Part shown: piece after piece, positions 8,074 to 18,419 of the stretch
How positions within the stretch are numbered: the stretch's first letter is position 1
How the letters are laid out: each line of letters starts with the position of its first letter
NCBI RefSeq assembly: GCF_003611275.1
Contig: NZ_CP020694.1
Span: 2,294,001 to 2,358,000 of the forward strand
Direction: 5' to 3'
DNA length: 64,000 nucleotides
From: Sulfitobacter sp. D7
GTDB lineage: Bacteria > Pseudomonadota > Alphaproteobacteria > Rhodobacterales > Rhodobacteraceae
Made by a program: the position numbers and the translations under genes
Notes under the pieces: generated by a model
Told to the model about the DNA's origin: nothing
Database searches by the model: none
Seen by the model: only the letters and a program-made list of their open reading frames with translations

Positions 8074-9648
8074 TCAGGATTTCTGGAACATGGCGAGCAT
8101 GCGCCGTGTCACGAGGAAGCCGCCGAAAATGTTGATCCCACACATGAAGACCGACAAGGCAGCAAGAAGGATCACCAGCCACGAGCCAGAGCCGATCTGC
8201 ATCAGCGCGCCCAGAATGATGATCGAGGAGATCGCGTTGGTCACCGCCATCAGTGGCGTGTGCAGGCTGTGCGCCACGCCCCAGATGACTTGGAAACCGA
8301 CAAAGACCGCCAGAACGAAGACGATGAAGTGCTGCATGAAGCTGGCGGGTGCGACGAGGCCGACACCGAGCAGCAGCGCCGCGCCTACGGCCAAGAGCGT
8401 GACTTGGTTCTTGGTCTGCGCTTTGAAAGCAGCCAATTCGTCAGCCCGTTTCTCTTCCGGGGTCTTTTCTTTAACCTTTTCCTTCTTCGGCGCGGCCGCG
8501 ATGGCTGCGACCTTGGGCGGTGGCGGTGGGAAGGTCACTTCTTTTTCGTGGGTGATGGTCGCGCCCCGGATCACGTCATCTTCCATATCGTGGTTGATGA
8601 CACCGTCTTTCTCGGGCGTCAGATCCGTCATCAGGTGGCGGATGTTGGTGGCGTAAAGTGTCGAAGCCTGCGTCGCCATGCGCGAGGGGAAATCGGTATA
8701 ACCGATGATCGTGACACCGTTGTCGGTGACGATCTTCTCGTCCATCTTGGTGAGCTTGCAGTTGCCGCCCTTCTCTGCCGCGAGATCGACGATCACGGAG
8801 CCGGGCTTCATCGCCTGCACCATGTCCTCGGTCCAAAGCTCGGGTGCTTCGCGGTTGGGGATCAGCGCCGTGGTGATGACGATGTCCACATCAGGCGCCA
8901 ATTCGCGGAACTTGGCCAATTGCGCTTCGCGGAATTCGGGCGAGGAAACAGAGGCATAACCGCCCGAAGCCGACCCATCGGCCTGTTCTTCTTCAAAGTC
9001 GAGATAGACAAACTCAGCGCCCATCGATTCGACCTGTTCGGCCACTTCGGGGCGCACGTCGAACGCGAGCGTGATGGCACCCAGCGAGGTCGATGTGCCG
9101 ATGGCGGCAAGACCCGCAACACCCGCGCCGACGACCAGCACCTTGGCCGGGGGCACCTTGCCCGCCGCCGTGATCTGCCCGGTGAAGAAACGGCCAAAGT
9201 TGTTGCCCGCCTCAATGACCGCACGGTAGCCCGCGATATTGGCCATGGAGGACAGCGCGTCCATCTTCTGGGCGCGGCTGATGCGCGGCACCATGTCCAT
9301 CGCCATGACGGTCGCGCCTTTGGCGGCGGCGGCCTCCATCAGCTCTTTGTTGCCCGCAGGGTTGAACATGGAAATGAGCGTCTGGCCCGCGCGCAGGCGC
9401 TTGACCTCGGCGTCAGACGGAGGGCGCACCTTGGCAACCACATCGGCGGCCTTGTAGAGAGCAGCGGCGGTGTTCACCACCTCGACGCCTGCGCCCTCAT
9501 ATGCGGCATCGTCAAAGCCCGCAGCCGCACCGGCGCCGGTTTCGATGACGCATGTATGCCCAAGCTTTTGCAGTTGCAGCGCGCTGTCCGGCGTCATTGC
9601 GACCCGGTTCTCGCCCTCAAATATTTCCTTTGGTGTCCCGATCTTCAA
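8074..9648 (-). CDS. pntA: NAD(P) transhydrogenase subunit alpha
   Basis: NAD(H)-binding subunit with its membrane anchor fused on, 524 residues. Domain I starts [19 protein letters not shown] and carries the nucleotide-binding glycine motif [11 protein letters not shown] near residue 170. A charged Lys/Glu and Pro-rich linker around 380-415 leads to about four helices at the C-terminus. I place the start at the TTG at 9648-9646, because AAAGGGGGA lies 8 nt upstream and family members begin at MKIGTPKE. An ATG at 9693 would add 15 unusual residues and has no such site. Confidence 0.93.
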   Translation of the reverse strand: MKIGTPKEIFEGENRVAMTPDSALQLQKLGHTCVIETGAGAAAGFDDAAYEGAGVEVVNTAAALYKAADVVAKVRPPSDAEVKRLRAGQTLISMFNPAGNKELMEAAAAKGATVMAMDMVPRISRAQKMDALSSMANIAGYRAVIEAGNNFGRFFTGQITAAGKVPPAKVLVVGAGVAGLAAIGTSTSLGAITLAFDVRPEVAEQVESMGAEFVYLDFEEEQADGSASGGYASVSSPEFREAQLAKFRELAPDVDIVITTALIPNREAPELWTEDMVQAMKPGSVIVDLAAEKGGNCKLTKMDEKIVTDNGVTIIGYTDFPSRMATQASTLYATNIRHLMTDLTPEKDGVINHDMEDDVIRGATITHEKEVTFPPPPPKVAAIAAAPKKEKVKEKTPEEKRADELAAFKAQTKNQVTLLAVGAALLLGVGLVAPASFMQHFIVFVLAVFVGFQVIWGVAHSLHTPLMAVTNAISSIIILGALMQIGSGSWLVILLAALSVFMCGINIFGGFLVTRRMLAMFQKS

Positions 9649-9889
9649 ACCAAGAGTCCCCCTTTGCTGGCCCGTCACGCCGCTTTGGCGCAACTTTGTT
9701 AGTCAGAGCGATAGCGCGCGCGCAGCAATAGTACAAGCAAACCGCTACGTGAAACGGAGCAAAATTGCTGCGCTGCGACACCGAGAGAACGGTTTGCTGT
9801 TTTCGGAGCGGAGATAGAACAGCCGTTCTACACCGCGACAATGGCATGGCCCGAAGGCCATACCAAATCGCCGACCCAATGCGTGGGTA

Positions 9890-10606
9890 TCAGAGACCCG
9901 GGATCAGCCGGGCCAACCCGCGCTGGTCAAAGGTGGTCCCACGATCTGCGCCAAAGGCGATCTCGCCGCCCAAACCGACGAAGGGTTCAGAGACGTTCAC
10001 GCCGCCCGCTTCGGCCTTGGCCGAGCCGACCTCAAGGAACAGGTTGGTGTTAACCGATACGTCGCGGTCAAGACGGATTGCGAACCGGGACAGATCGCCG
10101 GTGTCATCGTCGGCCATGTCATAAGAGCCTGTCAGGCCAAAGCCCTCCTGCATCTCATAGCGGGCTTTGATACCGCCAAGCGTGGCATCGCCCAGATCCG
10201 CGTCGACATTGGCGATATAGCCCTCGAACTCCCATTCGCGGACTTCATAGCCAGCCTCGATCCCAAAGATATCGGCCTCATCGCCTTCGACGTCTTCAAA
10301 GGTGTAGAAAGCGCCGAAAGAGGTCGCGTCGTTCAGGTGATAGATGCCGTGCAGACCCAGCAGCGTGCTGTCGATATCGGTAAAGCCAAAATCATGATAG
10401 GCGGCATCGATTTGCAGGCTGAAATCGCGGTTGAACCCCAGTTCCATCGCGCCTTCGAGACCCCAGTGGTTAAAATCGGTGTCTTCGGCGAAGGCCGAAT
10501 AAGACAGCCCGACCGACCCGCCGGTGACTTCGACGGCGCCTGCCGTTGTCGCGCCCAATGCAAAGGACGCGGCCAGCGCCAGTGAGGAAATTTGCGAAAA
10601 ATTCAT
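9890..10606 (-). CDS. Outer-membrane beta-barrel-like protein
   Basis: A 238-residue exported protein. Residues 1-22 are a signal peptide ending TTAGA. The mature part is an alternating polar/aromatic pattern with many Gly, Asp and Phe (for example GLSYSAF, ELGFNRDFSLQIDAAYHDFGF, AGYEVREWEFEG), as in eight- to ten-stranded barrels. No typical porin signature is visible and length is short, so a small OmpA- or OmpW-like barrel is likelier than a trimeric porin. The ATG at 10606 has GGAG 7 nt upstream; an in-frame ATG 18 nt earlier lies before the SD. Single gene, divergent from the SDR gene. Confidence 0.65.
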   Translation of the reverse strand: MNFSQISSLALAASFALGATTAGAVEVTGGSVGLSYSAFAEDTDFNHWGLEGAMELGFNRDFSLQIDAAYHDFGFTDIDSTLLGLHGIYHLNDATSFGAFYTFEDVEGDEADIFGIEAGYEVREWEFEGYIANVDADLGDATLGGIKARYEMQEGFGLTGSYDMADDDTGDLSRFAIRLDRDVSVNTNLFLEVGSAKAEAGGVNVSEPFVGLGGEIAFGADRGTTFDQRGLARLIPGL

Positions 10607-10640
10607 GATACTGCTCCAATACAAAACAAGGCCCTGTGAT

Positions 10641-10661
10641 CAGGTTACCTGCTGCAACCTG
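10641..10661. promoter_or_regulatory. Dyad between the divergent barrel and SDR genes
   Basis: CAGGTT and AACCTG flank 9 nt, and CAGGTTACCTG (10641-10651) is itself a perfect palindrome. Position in a 233-nt divergent intergenic gap suggests an operator. No regulator is known. Confidence 0.3.
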
Positions 10662-10839
10662 TGAGGGAATGTTCGCGCGGCTGCAAGGGTGGCTGTGCCC
10701 GCCCCAGATAATTGTGTCTGCGCCGCCACTACCCTGCGCCCCTCGCCTGTGCTGCCCCTCAAATAACGCCCCGTCATCCGAAGCTGCCTCTTGTCCTGCC
10801 GCCGCCAGCGCGCCACCCTGCCCGCAAAGGGGAGGCATT

Positions 10840-11592
10840 ATGACATTGCAAGACAAACACGCATTCATCACCGGCGGTGGCACCGGCATCGGGCTCGCCA
10901 TCGCGCAGGATCTGGCGGCCAAGGGGGCGCGGGTCACCATCACCGGGCGGCGGCAGGAGGTGCTTGACGCAGTGTCGGGCAATGGCATCACCGGCATGGC
11001 GATGGATGTCCGCGACGAGGCGCAGGTCATCGACACGATCGCCCGCGCGGTAGAGGCCAACGGGCCGGTGCAAATCTGCGTGGCAAACGCAGGCGTGGCC
11101 GAGGGGCGATCGCTGCATAAAACCGACCTCGATTTCTGGCGCGACATGATGGCGACCAATCTCGATGGCGCCTTTCTCACCATCCGCGAGAGCCTGAAAT
11201 CCATGCGCCAGACCGATTGGGGCCGGGTGATCGCGGTGTCCTCCATGGCGGGGCTGCGCGGGCTGCCGGGGGCGGCCTGCTACTCGGCCTCGAAACACGG
11301 GATGATCGGGCTGATCCGCTCGCTCAGTGAGGATTACATGGGCCAGCCCTTTACCTTCAACGCCCTCTGCCCCGGCTATGTCGATACCGAAATCATCGCG
11401 CGCAATACTCAAGCGATCTCCAAACGCGCCGGGCTGTCCGAGGAAAAGGCCCGTGATGTCATGGTCAACGCCAACCGCCACAAACGCCTGATCGCCCCGT
11501 CTGAAGTGGCGGCGGCAGCGGCTTGGCTGGTTGGCGAAGGCTCGGAAAGCGTCAACGGCCAGTCGATCGAGATTGCGGGCGGGCAGATGTAG
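10840..11592 (+). CDS. SDR family NAD(P)-dependent oxidoreductase
   Basis: Classical short-chain dehydrogenase of 250 residues. The Rossmann glycine motif GGGTGIGLA is at residues 12-20, NAG near 86, catalytic Ser in VSSMAG near 139, and YSASK near 152-156. The C-terminus SVNGQSIEIAGGQM is normal. The sequence resembles 3-hydroxyacyl/3-hydroxybutyrate-type dehydrogenases, but the substrate cannot be fixed. GGAGG lies 5 nt before the ATG. The neighbour downstream is unrelated. Confidence 0.88.
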   Translation: MTLQDKHAFITGGGTGIGLAIAQDLAAKGARVTITGRRQEVLDAVSGNGITGMAMDVRDEAQVIDTIARAVEANGPVQICVANAGVAEGRSLHKTDLDFWRDMMATNLDGAFLTIRESLKSMRQTDWGRVIAVSSMAGLRGLPGAACYSASKHGMIGLIRSLSEDYMGQPFTFNALCPGYVDTEIIARNTQAISKRAGLSEEKARDVMVNANRHKRLIAPSEVAAAAAWLVGEGSESVNGQSIEIAGGQM

Positions 11593-11636
11593 CAGCGTTA
11601 AGGGGAGTTTAACCAAGCTGCGCCAAACATGGGGCC

Positions 11637-12221
11637 ATGAGAGACCGCATTTCATCCCATGGCCCGAACAGCTATTTCTTTACCCTGCGCCTTGCAAAGC
11701 GGGACGATGACGCGCTGTTGCGGCATATCACGGCCCTGCGCCAAGCGATGCGCGAGACTTTGGCGCGCAGGCCGTTCCGGATTGATGCCATCGCGGTCCT
11801 ACCGGATGTGATCCACACGGTTTGGACCCTGCCCCCGAATGATAATGACTACGGCAACCGCATCGGCATGTGGAAGGGGCGCTTTTCCAGACACCTCCCC
11901 CCAGCCCCACATCGCAGCCTGCAGCAGATCAAACGGAGGGAGAAGGGGATATGGCAGCGGCGTTTTTGGGAGCATCGGATACGCGATCACGCGGATTTCG
12001 AGCGGCACTGCGATCTGGTGCACCTCAGCCCGGTGCATGCAGGATATTGTCAGCGACCAGAGGGGTGGCCCTACAGTTCCTATTCCCGCGCCTTTTCTCG
12101 TGAGGTCCCGCCGCAGGATCGGAGGGCGGACCATCCGGCGGAGGAGGCGGTCTTGGACGATGATGTAACGCCGCTCAGTCACATGATGACACCCGCGCCC
12201 CCGAACCGCCTGCACAGTTGA
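11637..12221 (+). CDS. REP-associated tyrosine transposase relative (degenerate)
   Basis: A 194-residue member of the IS200-like Y1 group of REP-associated transposases. Recognisable blocks are PFRIDAIAVLPDVIHTVWTLP (split here around residues 47-66), IWQRRFWEHRIRDHADFERH (105-124) and GWPYSSY (143-149). In active relatives the first block contains His-x-His and the later one a catalytic Tyr in a DYIxxNPVKHG context. Here the first His is Val58 (V58-I59-H60), and the Tyr region reads D126-L127-V128-H129-L130-S131-P132 with no Tyr. The gene is intact as a frame, so it may be domesticated or decaying. No clear flanking REP array is visible. Confidence 0.8.
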   Translation: MRDRISSHGPNSYFFTLRLAKRDDDALLRHITALRQAMRETLARRPFRIDAIAVLPDVIHTVWTLPPNDNDYGNRIGMWKGRFSRHLPPAPHRSLQQIKRREKGIWQRRFWEHRIRDHADFERHCDLVHLSPVHAGYCQRPEGWPYSSYSRAFSREVPPQDRRADHPAEEAVLDDDVTPLSHMMTPAPPNRLHS

Positions 12222-12371
12222 CTTGCTTGGCGGCAGATCACAGTGGCAGCCGGTATCGTGGCCCCATCTTTCATGGCCCGTTTTCGACAGGGGGTTGCGG
12301 TCGTCTCGTCATGCGGCACTGCGCGCGGCATCCCCGCAAGAGAGGTATCAACCCGACAGCGCCCGCAATAT

Positions 12372-12404
12372 GCGCGGCCCGCGCTCATTCAGTGAGGGCC
12401 GCGC
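12372..12404 (-). terminator. GC-rich hairpin downstream of the puuD-like gene
   Basis: A 9-bp perfect stem (GCGCGGCCC / GGGCCGCGC) with a 3-bp inner stem. It lies 37 nt past the stop codon of the minus-strand hydrolase. No U-run, so termination is uncertain. Confidence 0.4.
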
Positions 12405-12440
12405 GCGCCCCGTGAGACCCGCGCGGTCAGCCGCCCAGTT

Positions 12441-13223
12441 CTATTGCGCGGCAGTCATCACCGGCAGGGCCGAGCCATCCGCGGCCCAAGCCCGCACCGC
12501 GGCACCGAAATGTTCAAACAACGGGCGCGAGACCGGGTCACTGGCCGCGTTCCACTCAGGATGCCATTGCACCGCGAGGGTAAAGCCCGGCGCGTCTTTG
12601 ATGTAGATCGCCTCGGGCGTGCCGTCATCCGCGTGGCCGTCGATCACCACGCGCGGGCCGGGTTCCTTGATCCCCTGCCCGTGCAGCGTGTTGGTCAGCA
12701 CCTTCGATGCCCCCATCACGTGATGGAAAACACCGCCTTCGGTAAAGCTCACGTCATGGCGCAGCTCGAATTTCTCTTCCATGGTGCCATCGGGGGGCAT
12801 CCGGTGGTTCATCCGCCCGGGCAGCTCGCGAATCTCAGGGTAGAGCGACCCGCCCATCGCCACGTTCACCTCTTGAAAGCCGCGGCACAGCCCGAGGAAC
12901 GGTTGGCCGCGCGCCACACAGGCGCGCACCAGCGCCAGCGCCACGGCATCGCGGGCGCGGTCAAAAGCACCATGGGCCTCTGTCTCGGGTTCACCGTATT
13001 CTTCGGGATGCACATTGGGGCGCCCGCCGGTCAGCAAAAAGCCGTCGCAGACCTCCAGCAATTCCTCGACCGAGACAAAGCGCGGATCGCTCGGCACGAT
13101 CAGCGGCAGGCAGCCCGACACCTCGGCAATCGCTTCGGTGTTCATCTGCCCGCCCGCGTGGACGGGGTATTGATCGTTCAGCAGGTAGGAATTGCCAATG
13201 ATACCAACGACGGGTCGGGCCAT
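12441..13223 (-). CDS. Gamma-glutamyl-gamma-aminobutyrate hydrolase family protein (PuuD-like)
   Basis: Class I glutamine-amidotransferase-like hydrolase (peptidase C26), 260 residues. The nucleophile Cys is in GLCRGFQE near residue 113, and the His-Glu partners are in QWHPEW near 222. The N-terminus VVGIIGNSYLLND and LLTGGRPNVHP are typical of PuuD-type enzymes that split gamma-glutamyl-GABA in putrescine breakdown. No other putrescine-pathway gene is nearby, so the substrate is inferred. GAGG lies upstream of the ATG. It is followed on the genome, upstream on the strand, by glcB with a 52-nt gap. Confidence 0.88.
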   Translation of the reverse strand: MARPVVGIIGNSYLLNDQYPVHAGGQMNTEAIAEVSGCLPLIVPSDPRFVSVEELLEVCDGFLLTGGRPNVHPEEYGEPETEAHGAFDRARDAVALALVRACVARGQPFLGLCRGFQEVNVAMGGSLYPEIRELPGRMNHRMPPDGTMEEKFELRHDVSFTEGGVFHHVMGASKVLTNTLHGQGIKEPGPRVVIDGHADDGTPEAIYIKDAPGFTLAVQWHPEWNAASDPVSRPLFEHFGAAVRAWAADGSALPVMTAAQ

Positions 13224-13275
13224 GAGTTACCTCTTTTTCACCATGGCCCGAACATAGGCGCTTCGCGCCGCGGCC

Positions 13276-15441
13276 TCAACCTCGGCTCTGCGCCTTCAAC
13301 TCCAAACGCCGCGCGTGCAGCACCGGTTCGGTATAGCCCGAGGGCTGTTCGCGCCCCTTCAGCACCAGATCGCAAGCGGCCTGAAAGGCCACCCCGTCAA
13401 AGCCGGGCGCCATGGGACGATAGCTGGGATCGCCCTCGTTTTGACGGTCCACCACGGCTGCCATTTTTTTAAGCGCAGCCTCGGCTTCTTCGCGGCTGAT
13501 GACGCCGTGATGCAGCCAATTCGCCAGCGCTTGGGCCGAGATGCGGCAGGTGGCGCGGTCTTCCATCAGGCCCACGTCGTTGATGTCGGGCACTTTGGAG
13601 CAGCCGACCCCTTGATCAATCCAGCGGACGACATACCCCAAAATACCCTGCGCATTGTTCTCAATCTCGCGGGTGATTTCTTCGGTGCTGAGGTTGCGGC
13701 CTTCCAGCACCGGGATGGTCAACAGCGCGTCGAGCGTGCCGCGCGCGCCGCCCTCTTTGATTTCTTCTTGCCGCGCCAACACGTCAACCTTGTGGTAATG
13801 TGTGGCATGTAGCGTGGCCGCCGTGGGCGATGGCACCCATGCGCAGTTGGCCCCGGATTGGGGGTGGCCGATCTTGGCCTCCAGCATCTCGGCCATGCGG
13901 TCGGGCATGGCCCACATGCCCTTGCCGATCTGCGCCCGCCCCTGCAATCCGCAGGCAAGGCCTATGTCGACGTTGCGATCTTCGTAGGCAGCGATCCAAG
14001 CGCTGTTCTTCATCTCGCCCTTGGGCACCATCGGCCCGGCTTCCATGCTGGTGTGGATTTCGTCCCCTGTGCGGTCAAGAAAACCGGTGTTGATAAAGGC
14101 CACACGATGTTTCGCGGCCCGGATACATTCCGCGAGGTTCGCGCTAGTGCGGCGCTCTTCGTCCATGATGCCCAGCTTCACGGTATATTGCGGCAGGCCG
14201 AGCGTCTTTTCCACATGGGTGAAAATCTCATCGGCAAAGGCCACTTCCTCGGGTCCATGCATCTTGGGTTTCACCACATAGACGCTGCCGGTGACCGAAT
14301 TGCCGCCTTCGCGCTTAAGGTCGTGGATCGCGATCAATGTGGTGATCATGGCATCCATCAGCCCTTCGCCGATCTCATGCCCCGCGCGGTCGAGCACGGC
14401 GGGATTGGTCATCAGATGTCCGACATTGCGAACCAGCATCAAAGAGCGGCCCTTCAGCGTCACTTCACCGCCATCCGGCGCGGTATAGCTCCGATCATCG
14501 GCCATGCGGCGGGTGACGGTCTGGCCACCCTTTTCAAAGGTTTCTGCAAGATCGCCCTTCATCAGCCCCAGCCAGTTGCCATAGGCCAGCACCTTGTCCT
14601 CGGCGTCCACCGCCGCGACGCTGTCTTCGCAGTCCATGATGGTCGACAGCGCGGATTCGATGACCACATCGGCGACGCTGGCGGGATCGTCTTTGCCAAT
14701 CGCATGGTCCGGGTCGATCTTGATCTCAATATGCAGCCCGTTGTTGCGCAAGAGCATCGCATCTGGCGCTTCTGCCGCGCCCCGGTAGCCTGCAAACTGC
14801 GCCGGATCGGCCAAACCGCAGGGGGCCGCATCCTGAGACATCACACCTTCGAGATGCCCGTCCACAACGCGGTAGCCCGCCAAATCTGCGTGTCTGCCCG
14901 CAGAGAGCGGCACCGCGTCATCCAAGAAAGCTTTTGCCCGCGACACCACCCGCGCACCACGGTCGACGTCATACCCCTTGCCCATCGGCAGATCACCCAG
15001 CGCATCGGTGCCGTAGAACGCATCATAAAGGCTCCCCCAGCGCGCATTGGCGGCGTTGAGCGCGAAACGAGCATTGGTGATTGGCACCACAAGCTGCGGC
15101 CCGGGCACCTGCGCGATCTCGGGGTCGACGTTCTGCGTTTCAATCTGAAAATCTGGCCCTTCGGGCAAGAGGTAACCAATCTCGCGCAGGAATGCGGTAT
15201 AGCTTTCCGCGTCGTGCGGCTGACCCGCGCGGGTGCGGTGCCAGTCGTCGATTTTGGCCTGAAGCTCGGCACGTTTCTCGAGCAGCGCGCGGTTCTTCGG
15301 CCCCAGATCATGCACGAGGTCCGACAGGCCCGCCCAAAAAACATCCGCTTCTACATCGGTGCCCGGCAGGGCCGATCCATCAATGAACTCAACCAGTTCG
15401 GGGTCTACCTGCAAACCGTTTTTGTCAATTCTACCCGTCAT
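13276..15441 (-). CDS. glcB: Malate synthase G
   Basis: Condenses glyoxylate with acetyl-CoA to malate, 721 residues, the expected length for the monomeric G form (A form is about 530). Visible landmarks: the N-terminal [28 protein letters not shown] with [22 protein letters not shown] mid-protein, [13 protein letters not shown] near 400, and the C-terminal [13 protein letters not shown] region. The start has GGAGAGG upstream. It stands alone, without aceA or the glc operon in the window, and a small membrane-protein gene lies upstream on the same strand. Confidence 0.97.
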   Translation of the reverse strand: MTGRIDKNGLQVDPELVEFIDGSALPGTDVEADVFWAGLSDLVHDLGPKNRALLEKRAELQAKIDDWHRTRAGQPHDAESYTAFLREIGYLLPEGPDFQIETQNVDPEIAQVPGPQLVVPITNARFALNAANARWGSLYDAFYGTDALGDLPMGKGYDVDRGARVVSRAKAFLDDAVPLSAGRHADLAGYRVVDGHLEGVMSQDAAPCGLADPAQFAGYRGAAEAPDAMLLRNNGLHIEIKIDPDHAIGKDDPASVADVVIESALSTIMDCEDSVAAVDAEDKVLAYGNWLGLMKGDLAETFEKGGQTVTRRMADDRSYTAPDGGEVTLKGRSLMLVRNVGHLMTNPAVLDRAGHEIGEGLMDAMITTLIAIHDLKREGGNSVTGSVYVVKPKMHGPEEVAFADEIFTHVEKTLGLPQYTVKLGIMDEERRTSANLAECIRAAKHRVAFINTGFLDRTGDEIHTSMEAGPMVPKGEMKNSAWIAAYEDRNVDIGLACGLQGRAQIGKGMWAMPDRMAEMLEAKIGHPQSGANCAWVPSPTAATLHATHYHKVDVLARQEEIKEGGARGTLDALLTIPVLEGRNLSTEEITREIENNAQGILGYVVRWIDQGVGCSKVPDINDVGLMEDRATCRISAQALANWLHHGVISREEAEAALKKMAAVVDRQNEGDPSYRPMAPGFDGVAFQAACDLVLKGREQPSGYTEPVLHARRLELKAQSRG

Positions 15442-15532
15442 TCTCTGCCCTCTCCCGCACTGAATACCTTTGCGAAATGTCTAGCAGAAAGGCAAAGCGG
15501 CGCAAGCGCGTGAAGGACGGCGAGGCACGGCG

Positions 15533-15757
15533 TTATTTTACCGTCGGTTCTGGGGTGGCGATCACAGGCTCGGCGTCCGCCGGGCCGTCCACGGGCTGCA
15601 CCTCTCCTTCTGGGGAAGGGTCCGTGGCCTGCAACACCGCGTAAACGATGCCAGCAATCATCAATAGCGCGCCCGCGATGATAGCGGTTTTGATACCGAT
15701 CAAAGCGGGGCGATGACGTTTCTTCTGCGTTTCGGTATCGTTGTCGGGGGCGGACAT
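15533..15757 (-). CDS. Small single-pass membrane protein, unknown
   Basis: A 74-residue protein with a polar basic N-terminus, one hydrophobic helix at about 21-44 and a C-terminal tail rich in Pro, Glu and Asp. GAGG lies 8 nt before the ATG, which supports translation. The orientation predicted by positive residues is N-in, tail in the periplasm. It lies 91 nt upstream of glcB on the same strand, divergent from pepN. No family recognised. Confidence 0.7.
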   Translation of the reverse strand: MSAPDNDTETQKKRHRPALIGIKTAIIAGALLMIAGIVYAVLQATDPSPEGEVQPVDGPADAEPVIATPEPTVK

Positions 15758-15860
15758 GGATACACCTCATTGCTCGAAGTTGGGGCGGCTCGGCTTGCAG
15801 GCCGCCTTCTAGAGACATAACCTTTCCCAGACCAATTACGTTCCCCCGACTGGAGGCCCA

Positions 15861-18419
15861 ATGCGCGACGCCACCCCCCAAACGATCTATCTCAGCGACT
15901 ATCAGCCGTTCGGCTTCCTTGTGGATGAGGTGGCACTGACCTTTGAGCTTGATCCCCACAAGACGCGGGTCAAAAGCCGCATCGCCTTTCGCCCAAATCC
16001 TGCGGCGCAGACGGCGGAATTCTTCCTTCACGGAAAAGAACTCTCGCTGATTTCCGCGCAGATTGACGGCAAGCCCGCCTCCCCGAAGGTGACGGAGCGG
16101 GGTTTGACCTGCGATGTGCCAGACGGCCCCTTTATCTGGGAAGCCGAGGTTGAGATTGATCCCAAGGGCAACACCGCCCTTGAAGGGCTTTATATGTCGG
16201 GCGGCATGTATTGCACCCAATGCGAGGCCGAAGGCTTTCGCAAGATCACCTATTATCCCGACCGCCCCGATGTGATGAGTGTCTTTACCGTCACCATCAA
16301 CGGGCCGCATCCTGTCTTGCTGTCCAACGGCAACCCGGTAGCGCAGGGGCAGAACCACGCCGAATGGCACGACCCATGGCCTAAGCCTGCCTATCTTTTC
16401 GCGCTGGTGGCGGGCGATTTGGTCGCCCATTCCGATCGCTTCACCACCATGTCGGGCCGCGAAGTCGATCTGAACCTCTATGTCCGTCCCGGGGATGAGG
16501 GCAAATGTGCCTTTGGGATGGAGGCGCTGAAGGCGTCGATGAAATGGGACGAAGATGTCTATGGCCGCGAATATGACCTCGATATTTTCAACATCGTCGC
16601 GGTGGATGACTTCAACATGGGCGCGATGGAGAACAAGGGGCTGAACATTTTCAACTCCGCCGCCGTGCTCGCCTCGCCCGAGACCTCTACGGATGACAAT
16701 TTCGAGCGGATCGAGGCGATCATCGCCCATGAGTATTTCCACAATTGGACCGGCAACCGCATCACCTGCCGCGATTGGTTCCAGCTTTGTCTGAAGGAAG
16801 GGCTGACCGTCTACCGTGACAGCCAGTTCACCTCCGACATGCGGTCCCCAGCGGTGAAACGCATCAGCGATGTGATCGACCTACGCGGGCGCCAGTTCGC
16901 CGAAGATCAAGGCCCGCTGGCCCATCCGGTACGGCCCGAAAGCTTTCAGGAAATTAACAACTTCTACACCGCCACCGTTTATGAGAAAGGCGCCGAGGTG
17001 ATCGGCATGCTCAAGACATTGGTGGGCGATGACGCCTATGCCAAAGCGCTGAACCTCTATTTCGAGCGTCACGACGGCGATGCGGCAACGATCGAAGATT
17101 GGCTAAAGGTGTTCGAAGACACCACGGGCCGTGACCTTACCCAGTTCAAACGCTGGTATGCGCAGGCGGGCACGCCGCATCTGTCGGTGACAGAGGCATG
17201 GGACGCGGGCAAAGGCATCTTCACGCTGACCTTCAATCAGCACACCCCGCCCAGCGCCGCCACGCCTGAGCCCAAGCCGCAGGTTCTGCCCATCACCGTG
17301 GGTTTGATCGGCGCGGACGGGGCCGAAGTGGCCCCCTCTCGCGTGCTGGAAATGACCGAAGCGGAGCAGAGCTTTGCCTTCGACGGGCTGGATGCGCGCC
17401 CGGTGGCCTCGGTGCTGCGGGGCTTCTCCGCTCCGGTGGTGCTGGATCAAGACCTCTCGAAAGAAGAGCGCCTGCTGCTGCTTGCCCATGACAGCGATCC
17501 GTTCAACCGGTGGGAGGCCGGGCGCACCTTGGCGCGGCAGTCCTTGCTGGTCACGATCACCGAAGACAGCGCGCCGGATGACGAATGGCTCGCAGCATTG
17601 CGGGCGGTGCTGGAGGATGAGGCGCTGGAGCCTGCCTACCGCGCGCTGATGCTGGGCCTGCCCAGCCATGCCGATTTGGCCAGCACCCTTCATGACGCGG
17701 GCAAGACCCCGGATCCGGCGGCGATCCATCAGGCGGTGGAAGCCACGCGCGATGCCATGGCCGAGCGTTTTGCCCCGCTGCTGAGCGAGCTTTACGATCG
17801 GCATAAGGTCGACGCCCCCTACCAACCCAATGCCGCGCAATCGGGCAAACGTGCTCTGACAAATACCGCCCTTGCCTTGCTGACCCGCGTGCAGGGGCCA
17901 GAGCGCGCGCAGGCGCAGTACGATCAGGCCAACAACATGACCCAGCAACTCAGTGCGCTGGCCGCATTGCTGCGCGCAGGCCATGGCGTCAAAGCGTTGG
18001 AGGATTTCGAAGTCCAATGGCGCGATGACCGTTTGGTGATGGACAAATGGTTCGGGCTGCAAGTCAGCCAAGCCGCGCCGGAAGAGGCCGCCGAGGTGGC
18101 GCGCAAACTCACCCAGCACGCGGATTTCAATTGGAAGAACCCCAACCGCTTCCGCGCGGTCTTTGGCAGCCTTGCAATGCATCATGCCGGGTTCCACCAC
18201 GAAAGCGGCAAAGGCTACGCGCTGCTGGCCGACTGGTTGATCAAACTCGACCCGGTGAACCCGCAGACCACGGCGCGGATGTGTTCGGCCTTTCAGACAT
18301 GGCGGCGCTACGACGCGACGCGGCAAGGGATGATCGAGACGCAACTGGACCGCATCCTCGCCAGCCCCGACCTCAGCCGGGACACGTCAGAGATGCTTAG
18401 CCGCATTCGCGGTGCCTGA
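15861..18419 (+). CDS. pepN: Aminopeptidase N
   Basis: M1 zinc aminopeptidase, 852 residues, removing N-terminal residues from peptides in the cytoplasm. The exopeptidase motif GAMENKG is near residue 254, and the zinc site HEYFHNWTGNR near 291-301, with a Glu ligand about 19 residues on (KEGLTVYRD). Domains in order: beta saddle, thermolysin-like catalytic, small beta, and a helical C-terminal half, as in proteobacterial PepN. GGAGG precedes the ATG closely. The stop codon overlaps the next gene if that gene uses GTG. Confidence 0.97.
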   Translation: MRDATPQTIYLSDYQPFGFLVDEVALTFELDPHKTRVKSRIAFRPNPAAQTAEFFLHGKELSLISAQIDGKPASPKVTERGLTCDVPDGPFIWEAEVEIDPKGNTALEGLYMSGGMYCTQCEAEGFRKITYYPDRPDVMSVFTVTINGPHPVLLSNGNPVAQGQNHAEWHDPWPKPAYLFALVAGDLVAHSDRFTTMSGREVDLNLYVRPGDEGKCAFGMEALKASMKWDEDVYGREYDLDIFNIVAVDDFNMGAMENKGLNIFNSAAVLASPETSTDDNFERIEAIIAHEYFHNWTGNRITCRDWFQLCLKEGLTVYRDSQFTSDMRSPAVKRISDVIDLRGRQFAEDQGPLAHPVRPESFQEINNFYTATVYEKGAEVIGMLKTLVGDDAYAKALNLYFERHDGDAATIEDWLKVFEDTTGRDLTQFKRWYAQAGTPHLSVTEAWDAGKGIFTLTFNQHTPPSAATPEPKPQVLPITVGLIGADGAEVAPSRVLEMTEAEQSFAFDGLDARPVASVLRGFSAPVVLDQDLSKEERLLLLAHDSDPFNRWEAGRTLARQSLLVTITEDSAPDDEWLAALRAVLEDEALEPAYRALMLGLPSHADLASTLHDAGKTPDPAAIHQAVEATRDAMAERFAPLLSELYDRHKVDAPYQPNAAQSGKRALTNTALALLTRVQGPERAQAQYDQANNMTQQLSALAALLRAGHGVKALEDFEVQWRDDRLVMDKWFGLQVSQAAPEEAAEVARKLTQHADFNWKNPNRFRAVFGSLAMHHAGFHHESGKGYALLADWLIKLDPVNPQTTARMCSAFQTWRRYDATRQGMIETQLDRILASPDLSRDTSEMLSRIRGA

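Noticed and set aside
6822-9702. Two long plus-strand frames opposite pntB and pntA
   Set aside because: Both are antisense to strongly conserved genes, with low-complexity His/Arg/Asp products and no start-site support.
9786-9829. Inverted repeat AGAACGG / CCGTTCT between pntA and the barrel gene
   Set aside because: The inner part pairs only with a 3-4-nt bulge and no U-run follows; too weak to call a terminator.
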